Assembly (NCBI RefSeq): GCF_000239815.1
Contig: NZ_CAFK01000283.1
Coordinates: forward strand, 1-52,782
Source: Bradyrhizobium sp. STM 3843
GTDB taxonomy: Bacteria > Pseudomonadota > Alphaproteobacteria > Rhizobiales > Xanthobacteraceae
Length of the DNA stretch: 52,782 bases
Direction: 5' to 3'
The stretch's first letter is position 1. Each line of letters starts with the position of its first letter. Position numbers and translations under genes: made by a program. Shown here piece by piece: positions 24,053 to 30,757 of this stretch. Below the pieces are notes generated by a model. It did no database searches. It was given only the letters and a program-made list of their open reading frames with translations, and was not told where the DNA came from.

Positions 24053-24565
24053 ATGCGTCATCATCACCACGGCCACCACCATCACGGACACTCTCACGAT
24101 CATGATCATCACCATGACCATGATCACCATCACGACCATCCGCCGCATGGACCCGGCCACAATCATCCGCACGGCCGGCGCTCCCCCGTGCAATGGCAGA
24201 CGCCGCATCAGCCGGACGGCGCGCCGGCCGCGGCCGCGCCCGAGCCGGATCTCGACAAGGTCGAGGCGGCGTTCGTCGACGGCTTCATTGCCGCACCCGA
24301 TCCAACCAGCTTCCTGAGGCTCGCGCGCATCCCGTTCGAGATCGTCAGGGACGGGGCCGTCATGAAACTCCTGCGCGTGGAGATCGATGCGCTGACCGAT
24401 GTCGGCAGCCTGACGCCGCATCTCGGTGGCGGCACCTTCCGCTACGATCCGTTGCCGTCGAATTTCATCTCACGGCGGCGACGGTTGCGGTTCGTCTATT
24501 TCGACGGCACCGGCTTGACCCCGCTGACCTATGCGGAGCTGAGGGAGATCGAGCGACAGGCGTGA
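24053..24565 (+). CDS. Extremely His-rich protein, candidate nickel chaperone for guanidine hydrolase
   Basis: A 170-residue protein whose first 40 residues contain 23 histidines mixed with Asp and Gly (HHHHGHHHHGHSHDHDHHHD, then more of the same), a proline-rich linker, and a C-terminal part of about 100 residues (from LDKVEAAFVDGFIAAPDP to ELREIERQA) with no family I recognise. There is no Cys, signal peptide or membrane segment, so it is cytoplasmic. The ATG at 24053 has GAGGG five bases upstream; it lies 8 bases after the hydrolase stop. His-rich tails are typical of nickel storage and delivery proteins (HypB, UreE). Delivery of Ni to the hydrolase is inference. Confidence 0.85.
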   Translation: MRHHHHGHHHHGHSHDHDHHHDHDHHHDHPPHGPGHNHPHGRRSPVQWQTPHQPDGAPAAAAPEPDLDKVEAAFVDGFIAAPDPTSFLRLARIPFEIVRDGAVMKLLRVEIDALTDVGSLTPHLGGGTFRYDPLPSNFISRRRRLRFVYFDGTGLTPLTYAELREIERQA

Positions 24566-24569
24566 AACG

Positions 24570-24833
24570 TCAATGCAGCGGCGTGCGCTTGAGCGCCGCT
24601 GCGAGCGCCTCGAAGCGTCCAAGCACCTCGGGCAGCACGAGCGCGCGCACAGTGCAGGCCGCTGCGACACCCACCAGCAGCACCATGATGTATTGAACCG
24701 CGAACAGGAGCGCTGCGCCTCGCAGCCAGCGCCACCACGAACGGCGCGTTGCGACACGCGTCGGTTCGGCTGCCGTTGTGTCGGGCAAGGCGAGCAGCGG
24801 TTCGTCCGCGGGATCTTGCGTACGGTCTGACAT
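24570..24833 (-). CDS. Small membrane protein of unknown function
   Basis: An 87-residue protein starting MSDRTQDPADEPLLALPDTT. A polar N-terminus is followed by a basic aromatic patch (RRSWWRWLRG) and one or two closely spaced hydrophobic helices (AALLFAVQYIMVLLVGVAAA). It lies 5 bases downstream of the PilZ gene stop on the same strand, so both probably share a transcript. It ends 4 bases from the convergent His-rich gene. No family recognised. Confidence 0.7.
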   Translation of the reverse strand: MSDRTQDPADEPLLALPDTTAAEPTRVATRRSWWRWLRGAALLFAVQYIMVLLVGVAAACTVRALVLPEVLGRFEALAAALKRTPLH

Positions 24834-24838
24834 TCCGC

Positions 24839-25195
24839 TCAACGTTCCGAGAGCAGCTGCTCGACGCGCGACTTCAGCTTGCGATTGGCGCGCTCGCGTT
24901 CGCGCAGGACCCGCGCCCATTCCAGCGGGATCACGTCGCTGTCCTGCTCATCGACGAAGGCGAGGCCCGCGGCCGCGTGATCGCGCCACACCAAGCGTGC
25001 GAGCCGCGACAAGCCGCGCCGCTCGATCGTGACATCGATGCGATCGGGAAGGAGCGCGGTCCCGTCGAACTCGACTTTGGCGCCCCGATTGTTGAAATTG
25101 CGTACGACGCAGGCCAGCGTCGAGCAGCGCGCATTGAATGTCAGAACCCCACCGTAATAGACGCGGTGGCGAGCCTCGCGACGACGGTCTTCCAT
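24839..25195 (-). CDS. PilZ-domain protein
   Basis: A 118-residue single-domain protein. The N-terminal RRREARHRVYYGG fits the RxxxR cyclic-di-GMP arginine motif of PilZ domains, and FNNRGAKVEFDG corresponds to the (D/N)xSxxG motif, here NNRGA, a weak match. A basic coiled tail (RERERANRKLKSRVEQLL) follows. The ATG at 25195 has GGAGGA six bases upstream, which decides the start. It may bind cyclic-di-GMP, but the altered second motif leaves this open. Confidence 0.8.
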   Translation of the reverse strand: MEDRRREARHRVYYGGVLTFNARCSTLACVVRNFNNRGAKVEFDGTALLPDRIDVTIERRGLSRLARLVWRDHAAAGLAFVDEQDSDVIPLEWARVLRERERANRKLKSRVEQLLSER

Positions 25196-25333
25196 GAAAC
25201 GTCCTCCGATCACTTAACGATCTATTAAGCAATCGGGGCGTGTGTCGCCAAGCCGCGGCGGTATCAAAATGACGGTGGTGGTTAACGCCGCGCGCTGTCC
25301 GACAGCAGGTCAAAGGCGGCTCACAACCGGAGG

Positions 25334-26257
25334 CTATCCCCGTGCGAACATCTTCGCGTCGTCGGTCAGCATCGGCTTGACCGCCTGGGCGAGCCGCGTC
25401 GCAGCGGCGTCGACCGAAAGACCGGCGGTGTCGACCACCGCGTTGGCGCGCGCGTAGAGCGGTTCGCGGCTTACCAGGATGTTGCGCAGCTCCGCCATCG
25501 CGGAGCGATCGTCGGCCATCGGGCGCAGGTCGCCCTGTTTGCGCACGCGCGCCATATGTTCTTCCGGCTCGGCTTTGAGCCAGATCGTGTAGAAGGATTT
25601 CAAGATCAGATCGAAGGTGACAGGTTCGGAGACGATGCCGCCGCCGGTCGCCAGCACCATCAGCTCCTTGCGCGCAAGGAGCTGCACCAGCGCGGCCTGC
25701 TCCATGCGGCGAAAGCCTTCCTGGCCGTAGAGGTTGATGATCTCGGCCACCGAGAGCCCGTTCTGCCGCTCGATCTCCTTGTTCAGCTCGACGAAGCTCC
25801 AGCCGATCATATCGGCGAGCCGCTTGCCGAGTGTAGACTTGCCGGCGCCGCGCAAGCCGACTAGCGCAATGCCGGAGAAGGCGCGGCGCAGTGGCGCCGA
25901 GGCGCCACCCGTCAGCAGCTCCTTGGCTTGCGCGATCTGGCTCGGGCTCGCCTTCTTCAGGAGGTCGCGGATCACCGGCCACTCCGGCGATGGCTCGCCG
26001 CCGGGAATGAGATCTTCCAGCGGCGCGGCCATCGCTTGCGCGACGCGCCGCAACAGCACGATCGAGACATTGCCCTTGCCGCTCTCGAGCTGCGCGATGT
26101 AGCGCTCGGAAATGCCCGACACCTTGGCGAGCACCTTGCGCGACATGCCGCGCAGTGCGCGCATGGTACGCACACGCTGGCCCAGCTGTTCGAGAAATGC
26201 AGTCTCGGCGTCGGATTGAGCCGCCTGGTCCTGCTCGGCACTGATGTCTTGCGTCAT
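25334..26257 (-). CDS. boxR: BoxR, benzoyl-CoA-responsive repressor (HTH plus shikimate-kinase-like domain)
   Basis: A 307-residue two-domain regulator of the BzdR/BoxR type. The XRE-family helix-turn-helix occupies about residues 24-80 (VRTMRALRGMSRKVLAKVSG ... LESGKGNVSI). The C-terminal domain resembles shikimate kinase, with Walker A VGLRGAGKSTLGKRLAD (from about residue 133). In this family it binds benzoyl-CoA rather than acting as a kinase. The ATG at 26257 has TAGGAAC upstream; an in-frame GTG at 26278 is less likely. It is divergent from the benzoate-CoA ligase gene and probably represses bclA and boxC through TGCA-containing sites. Confidence 0.93.
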   Translation of the reverse strand: MTQDISAEQDQAAQSDAETAFLEQLGQRVRTMRALRGMSRKVLAKVSGISERYIAQLESGKGNVSIVLLRRVAQAMAAPLEDLIPGGEPSPEWPVIRDLLKKASPSQIAQAKELLTGGASAPLRRAFSGIALVGLRGAGKSTLGKRLADMIGWSFVELNKEIERQNGLSVAEIINLYGQEGFRRMEQAALVQLLARKELMVLATGGGIVSEPVTFDLILKSFYTIWLKAEPEEHMARVRKQGDLRPMADDRSAMAELRNILVSREPLYARANAVVDTAGLSVDAAATRLAQAVKPMLTDDAKMFARG

Positions 26258-26291
26258 GTTCCTAGGCGGCGCGATCACGAAGCGGAAACAT

Positions 26292-26339
26292 AATGCTGCG
26301 AAGCATTGACAGCAAGCGGCGTTAATGGCCTTCTATGCA
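26292..26339. promoter_or_regulatory. Control region between boxR and bclA
   Basis: The 113-base divergent spacer holds the inverted repeat AATGCT-GCGA-AGCATT (26292-26307) and one TGCA half-site (26336-26339) followed six bases later by TTCA, a degenerate second half. BzdR-type repressors bind TGCA-N6-TGCA. This copy is weaker than the one before boxC. Confidence 0.45.
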
Positions 26340-26370
26340 CTATAATTCAAAAAATCGGGGAGGGAACGCC

Positions 26371-27924
26371 TTGGAGTCCAGGATTTCAGGGTCCTACAAC
26401 GCAGTATCGTGGTTGCTCGACCGCAATGTCGAGGCGGGGCGTGCCGACAAGCTCGCTTACACCGACACGATCTCCGAGCTGACGTATCGCGGCCTGCAGC
26501 TTAAGACCTGCCGCGTCGCCAATCTCTTGCGCCGCCTCGGCGTTCGCCGCGAAGAGCGTGTGGCGATGATCATGCTCGACACGGTGGATTTTCCCGCAGT
26601 GTTCCTGGGTGCGATGAGAGCGGGCGTCGTGCCGGTGCCGCTCAATACGCTGCTCACGACCGAACAATACGCCTATGTGCTCGCCGATTGTCGTGCGCGC
26701 GTGCTGTTCGTCTCGGAAACACTTTTTCCGGCGGTGAAGGACATCGTCGGGCGGATGCCCGATCTCGACTGCGTTGTCGTCTCGGGCGTCAATGCCTTCG
26801 GCCACAAGCTGTTGTCGGAAGAGCTCGCGCGCGAAAACGACAGCTTCGATACCGTCGCCACGCATGAGGACGAGCCGGCATTCTGGCTCTATTCGTCCGG
26901 CTCGACCGGCATGCCAAAAGGCGTGCGCCATTTGCACGGCAATCTCGCCGCGACCGCTGAGACCTACGCCAAGCAGGTGCTCGGCATTCGCGAGGACGAT
27001 GTCTGTCTCTCCGCGGCGAAATTGTTCTTCGCCTATGGGCTCGGCAACGCGCTGACGTTCCCGCTCTCAGTCGGTGCCACCACGATCCTCAATTCAGAGC
27101 GGCCGACGCCGGCCCTGATGTTCAAGCTGTTGAACCGCTACAACCCAACGATCTTCTACGGCGTGCCGACCTTGTTTGCGGCAATGCTGAATGATGAATC
27201 CTTGAAGGCCGAGCGCGCCGGGACGCGGCTGCGCATCTGCACCTCGGCCGGCGAGGCGCTGCCGGAGTCGGTCGGCAACGCCTGGAAGGCGCGGTTCGGT
27301 GTCGACATTCTCGACGGTGTCGGCTCGACCGAGCTGTTGCACATCTTCCTGTCGAACGCGCCTGACGACATCAAATACGGCACCTCGGGCCGGCCGGTGC
27401 CGGGCTATCAGGTGCGGCTCGTCAATGAAGCCGGGCAGGACGTGCCGGACGGCGAGGTTGGCGAACTGCTGGTGCATGCGCCGTCGGCGGGTGAAGGCTA
27501 TTGGAATCAGCGCCACAAGAGCCGCTCGACCTTCGAGGGCTATTGGACCCGCACCGGTGACAAATATGTCCGCGACGCCGAGGGCCGCTACACCTACTGC
27601 GGCCGCTCCGACGACATGTTCAAGGTCTCCGGCATCTGGGTCTCGCCGTTTGAAGTCGAGAGCGCGCTGATCACGCATCCGTCCGTGCTGGAGGCCGCCG
27701 TGGTGCCGGAAGCTGATCCGGAAGGCCTGCTGAAGCCGAAGGCTTTCGTCGTGCTGCGTGCCGACGCGGATCGGACCACGCTGCACGAGGCCCTGAAAGA
27801 GCACGTGAAGCAGAAGATCGGGCCGTGGAAATACCCGCGCTGGATCGAGGTGGTGGACGCACTCCCGAAGACCGCGACCGGCAAGATCCAGCGCTTCAAG
27901 CTGCGCGAGGGGGCGGGGTATTAG
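26371..27924 (+). CDS. bclA: Benzoate-CoA ligase
   Basis: A 517-residue AMP-forming ligase that activates benzoate to benzoyl-CoA. The ATP-binding P-loop is FWLYSSGSTGMPKGV; later motifs are YWTRTGDKYVRD and the C-terminal lysine in LPKTATGKIQRFKLR. The N-terminus after TTG (MESRISGSYNAVSWLLDRNV) matches benzoate-CoA ligases. I chose the TTG at 26371 because GGGGAGGG lies at ideal distance before it; the upstream ATG at 26335 would translate through the ribosome site and the putative operator. Divergent from boxR; first step of the box pathway. Confidence 0.92.
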   Translation: MESRISGSYNAVSWLLDRNVEAGRADKLAYTDTISELTYRGLQLKTCRVANLLRRLGVRREERVAMIMLDTVDFPAVFLGAMRAGVVPVPLNTLLTTEQYAYVLADCRARVLFVSETLFPAVKDIVGRMPDLDCVVVSGVNAFGHKLLSEELARENDSFDTVATHEDEPAFWLYSSGSTGMPKGVRHLHGNLAATAETYAKQVLGIREDDVCLSAAKLFFAYGLGNALTFPLSVGATTILNSERPTPALMFKLLNRYNPTIFYGVPTLFAAMLNDESLKAERAGTRLRICTSAGEALPESVGNAWKARFGVDILDGVGSTELLHIFLSNAPDDIKYGTSGRPVPGYQVRLVNEAGQDVPDGEVGELLVHAPSAGEGYWNQRHKSRSTFEGYWTRTGDKYVRDAEGRYTYCGRSDDMFKVSGIWVSPFEVESALITHPSVLEAAVVPEADPEGLLKPKAFVVLRADADRTTLHEALKEHVKQKIGPWKYPRWIEVVDALPKTATGKIQRFKLREGAGY

Positions 27925-27929
27925 TGGCT

Positions 27930-28043
27930 GTCATTCCGGAGCGGTCGCCAGCGGCGACCGAACCCGGAATCTCGCAGTAGGTGGACTTAAGCGCCAGACA
28001 ATATCGAGATTCCGGATCGGCGCGGTGCGCCGTCCGGAATGAC
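27930..28043 (+). repeat. Palindromic interspersed repeat after bclA
   Basis: The outer ends GTCATTCCGGA and TCCGGAATGAC are perfect inverted copies, and inner inverted segments (CCCGGAATCTCG; CGAGATTCCGG) make a long two-part fold. It fills the gap between bclA and the hydrolase gene. It differs in sequence from the CGTCATGGCCGGG class at 1987 and 2994. Confidence 0.8.
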
Positions 28044-28058
28044 GGAGCAAGATCGATC

Positions 28059-28862
28059 ATGACCCTTTCAATGTCCGGCTTCCTTACGGTCGCCGGCGCA
28101 CAGCTCGAATATCGCCTGATCGGCCCGCAACCATCGCAGGCGCCGTGCATCGTGATGCTGCATGAAGGCCTCGGCTCGGTCGGTCTGTGGGGCGAGTTTC
28201 CCGACAAGCTGCAAGCGGCCACTGGCGCCTCGGTGTTCGTCTATTCCCGCGCGGGCTACGGCAATTCGAGTCCGGCCGCGCTGCCGCGTCCGCTGGACTA
28301 CATGCAGCGTGAAGCGCTCGACGTGCTGCCGAAACTGCTGGAGGCGATCGGCTTTCATCGCGGCCTCCTGGTCGGCCATTCCGATGGCGCCTCGATTGCC
28401 GCGATCTATGCCGGAGGCCGACAGGACCATCGCCTCGACGGCATCGTGCTGATCGCGCCGCATGTGATCGTCGAGGACGTTTCGGTGGCGTCGATCGCCG
28501 CGATCAAGACGGCCTACGAGACCACCGAGCTGCGCGCGAAGCTCGGACGCTGGCACAAGCACGTCGACAACGCCTTTTATGGCTGGAACGGCGCCTGGCT
28601 CGATCCGGCCTTCCGCGCCTGGGACATCACTGACTATTTGGCCTACATCCGCGTCCCCGTCGCGGTGATCCAGGGCGCCGATGACCAGTACGGCACCATC
28701 CGCCAGGTCGAGATCATCCAGGAGGAATGCTACTGCCCGGTCGAGGTGACCATGCTGCCAGGCATTGGCCACTCGCCGCATCGCGAAGCGCCGGAGGCCA
28801 CGCTCAAGACCATTACCGATTTCGCGGCTGCAACATTGCCCGCCGTGGCATCACAATCATGA
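28059..28862 (+). CDS. Alpha/beta hydrolase of the box cluster
   Basis: A 267-residue soluble hydrolase. Oxyanion region MLHEGLGSVGLWGEFPDKL, nucleophile elbow LLVGHSDGAS (Ser about residue 109), acidic residue near VIQGADDQYGT and catalytic His in LPGIGHSPHREAP. Hydrolases of this type are often encoded beside boxBC and may remove misprocessed CoA thioesters or act on ring-opened products; the substrate is not known. A start at 28071 (MSGF) is also possible. It lies between bclA and boxC on the same strand. Confidence 0.85.
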   Translation: MTLSMSGFLTVAGAQLEYRLIGPQPSQAPCIVMLHEGLGSVGLWGEFPDKLQAATGASVFVYSRAGYGNSSPAALPRPLDYMQREALDVLPKLLEAIGFHRGLLVGHSDGASIAAIYAGGRQDHRLDGIVLIAPHVIVEDVSVASIAAIKTAYETTELRAKLGRWHKHVDNAFYGWNGAWLDPAFRAWDITDYLAYIRVPVAVIQGADDQYGTIRQVEIIQEECYCPVEVTMLPGIGHSPHREAPEATLKTITDFAAATLPAVASQS

Positions 28863-28869
28863 AACAAAG

Positions 28870-28923
28870 TGCATATTTTTGTTTTTCAGGATAGACGTCT
28901 TCTAAAACATGCATTATTGTGCA
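28870..28923. promoter_or_regulatory. BoxR-type operator before boxC
   Basis: TGCATTATTGTGCA at 28910-28923 is an exact TGCA-N6-TGCA site, the arrangement reported for BzdR-family operators, inside the longer palindrome ACATGCA...TGCATGT. A further TGCA lies at 28870-28873. The region is AT-rich compared with its surroundings and sits 37 bases before the boxC start, right for repression of a promoter there. Confidence 0.65.
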
Positions 28924-28927
28924 TGTA

Positions 28928-28940
28928 AATGATAATCATT
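28928..28940. promoter_or_regulatory. AATGATAATCATT palindrome, Fur-like
   Basis: A perfect 13-base palindrome, AATGAT-A-ATCATT, 4 bases after the second TGCA and 20 bases before boxC. It resembles the core of the Fur consensus (GATAATGATAATCATTATC). BoxB is a di-iron enzyme, so iron control would make sense, but this is speculative. Confidence 0.3.
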
Positions 28941-28959
28941 CACCGCTCAAAGGTGTTTC

Positions 28960-30648
28960 ATGGCCGGGGAAGACCGCGTGCTTGCGGGAGGCAAGACCTT
29001 CATCGATTTCCAGACCGATCCCTCGCGTTATCGGCACTGGAAGCTCTCTGTCGACGGCGAGGTCGCGACCTTGAACATGGACGTCGATGAGAATGGTGGT
29101 CTGTTCGAGGGCTACCAGCTCAAGCTCAATTCCTATGATCTCGGCGTCGACATCGAGCTCGCGGACGCCGTGCAGCGGCTCCGCTTCGAGCATCCCGACG
29201 TCAAGGTGGTCGTGCTGCGCTCGGGCAAGCCGCGGGTGTTCTGCGCCGGCGCCAACATCCGCATGCTGGCGGGCGCCACCCATGCGCACAAGGTGAACTT
29301 CTGCAAGTTCACCAACGAGACCCGCAACGGCTTCGAAGATTCCAGCGAGAATAGTGGCCAACGCTTCATCACGGTCGTGAATGGTACGGCGGCCGGCGGC
29401 GGCTATGAGCTCGCGCTCGCAACCGACCATATCATCCTTGCCGACGACGGCTCCTCCTCGGTCGCGCTGCCGGAAGTGCCACTGCTCGCGGTGCTGCCGG
29501 GCACCGGCGGTCTGACGCGCGTCGTCGACAAGCGCAAGGTGCGCCGTGACCATGCCGACGTGTTCTGCACCATTGAGGAAGGCATCAAGGGCAAGCGGGC
29601 CGTCGCATGGCGGCTGGTCGATGAGATCGCGCCGAATTCGAAAGTCGATGCCAAGGTCACCGAGCGCGCCAAGGAGTTCGCCGCCGCCTCGAAACGCAAC
29701 GGCAGCGGCAAGGGTGTTCAGCTCACGCCGCTCAAGCGCGTCATCGACGCCAACAGCGTGCGCTACGGTTTCGTCAACGTCGATATCGACCGCACCGCGC
29801 GCATCGCCACGATCACGATCAGTGCCCCTGACGCTGCGCCTCCGGCCGACATCGATGGCATGCTCGCACAGGGCGCCTCGTTTTGGCCGCTGCAGGTCGC
29901 GCGCGAGCTCGACGATGCGATCCTGCATCTGCGCATCAACGAGCTCGAGATCGCGATGCTCGTGTTCAAGTCGCATGGCGAGCGCGCGCAGGTGCTGGCC
30001 TACGACGCCTTCCTGGAAACCAACAAGGCGCATTGGCTTGTCAATGAGATCAGGCACTACTGGAAACGGGTGTTGAAGCGGATTGACGTCACGTCGCGGA
30101 CGTTGGTGACGCTGGTCGAGCCCGGCTCTTGCTTTGCCGGAACGCTCGCCGAGCTCGTGTTCGCGGCCGACCGCTCCTACATGCTGATCGGCACCATCCA
30201 GGGCGACAACCGACCGCCGCCTGCGATCGAATTGTCGGCGATGAATTTCGGGCCTTATCCAATGAGCCATGGCCTGACGCGGCTGGAGTCGCGCTTCCTC
30301 GCCGAGCCTTCGGATCTGGAGCGCGTGCGCGATCATCTCGGCCAGCCGCTGGAGGCAGAAGATGCCGAGGAGCTCGGTCTCGTCACCTTCGCGCTCGACG
30401 ACATCGATTGGGACGACGAGGTGCGCGTGTTCCTCGAGGAGCGCGCAAGCTTCTCGCCGGACAGTCTCACCGGCCTCGAAGCCAACCTGCGCTTTGCCGG
30501 TCCCGAGACGATGGAATCGAAGATATTCGCTCGCCTCACCGCTTGGCAGAACTGGATCTTCCAGCGGCCCAATGCGGTCGGCGAGGAAGGCGCGCTCAGG
30601 CGCTACGGCACGGGACAAAAGCCCCGCTACGACATGACACGAGTTTAG
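28960..30648 (+). CDS. boxC: BoxC, 2,3-epoxybenzoyl-CoA dihydrolase (crotonase family)
   Basis: A 562-residue ring-cleaving enzyme, roughly twice the normal crotonase length, as is typical for BoxC. The first crotonase-like part contains RVFCAGANIRMLAGATH and NGTAAGGGYELALATDHI, and a second part has VTLVEPGSCFAGTLAELVF. It opens epoxybenzoyl-CoA with two waters, giving 3,4-dehydroadipyl-CoA semialdehyde and formate. AAAGG precedes the ATG. The stop codon lies at the start of a small palindromic repeat before boxB. Probably controlled by BoxR through the TGCA sites upstream. Confidence 0.94.
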   Translation: MAGEDRVLAGGKTFIDFQTDPSRYRHWKLSVDGEVATLNMDVDENGGLFEGYQLKLNSYDLGVDIELADAVQRLRFEHPDVKVVVLRSGKPRVFCAGANIRMLAGATHAHKVNFCKFTNETRNGFEDSSENSGQRFITVVNGTAAGGGYELALATDHIILADDGSSSVALPEVPLLAVLPGTGGLTRVVDKRKVRRDHADVFCTIEEGIKGKRAVAWRLVDEIAPNSKVDAKVTERAKEFAAASKRNGSGKGVQLTPLKRVIDANSVRYGFVNVDIDRTARIATITISAPDAAPPADIDGMLAQGASFWPLQVARELDDAILHLRINELEIAMLVFKSHGERAQVLAYDAFLETNKAHWLVNEIRHYWKRVLKRIDVTSRTLVTLVEPGSCFAGTLAELVFAADRSYMLIGTIQGDNRPPPAIELSAMNFGPYPMSHGLTRLESRFLAEPSDLERVRDHLGQPLEAEDAEELGLVTFALDDIDWDDEVRVFLEERASFSPDSLTGLEANLRFAGPETMESKIFARLTAWQNWIFQRPNAVGEEGALRRYGTGQKPRYDMTRV

Positions 30649-30702
30649 CGAATGGGGAGTAGTGAGTAGGGAGCTTGCGAACCGGGCCAATGCCCCATTC
30701 GC
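30648..30702 (+). repeat. GCGAATGGGG inverted repeat between boxC and boxB
   Basis: GCGAATGGGG (30648-30657) and CCCCATTCGC (30693-30702) are perfect ten-base inverted copies, followed by GTCATTCGCTATTC. The left arm overlaps the last base of the boxC stop. A related element lies at 51980-52003 with the same GCGAATGG/ATTCGC words and GTAGTNAGTAG nearby, so this is a dispersed family. Confidence 0.7.
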
Positions 30703-30757
30703 CACTCGTCATTCGCTATTCACCTCCAACAAATCAGGTCCCACACGGGAGGTCGCC

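Noticed and set aside
24060..24170. His-tract DNA as a CRISPR-like or tandem repeat array
   Set aside because: The CAT/CAC-rich repetition is explained by codons for the His-rich tail; units are irregular and have no spacers.
25334..26257. Shikimate kinase annotation for the boxR product
   Set aside because: The kinase-like domain is fused to an XRE helix-turn-helix and the gene is divergent from bclA, which is the BoxR/BzdR regulator arrangement.
28936..30705. Minus-strand open frame of nearly 590 codons opposite boxC
   Set aside because: Antisense shadow of boxC, whose catalytic motifs are intact; the reverse product has no known domain.
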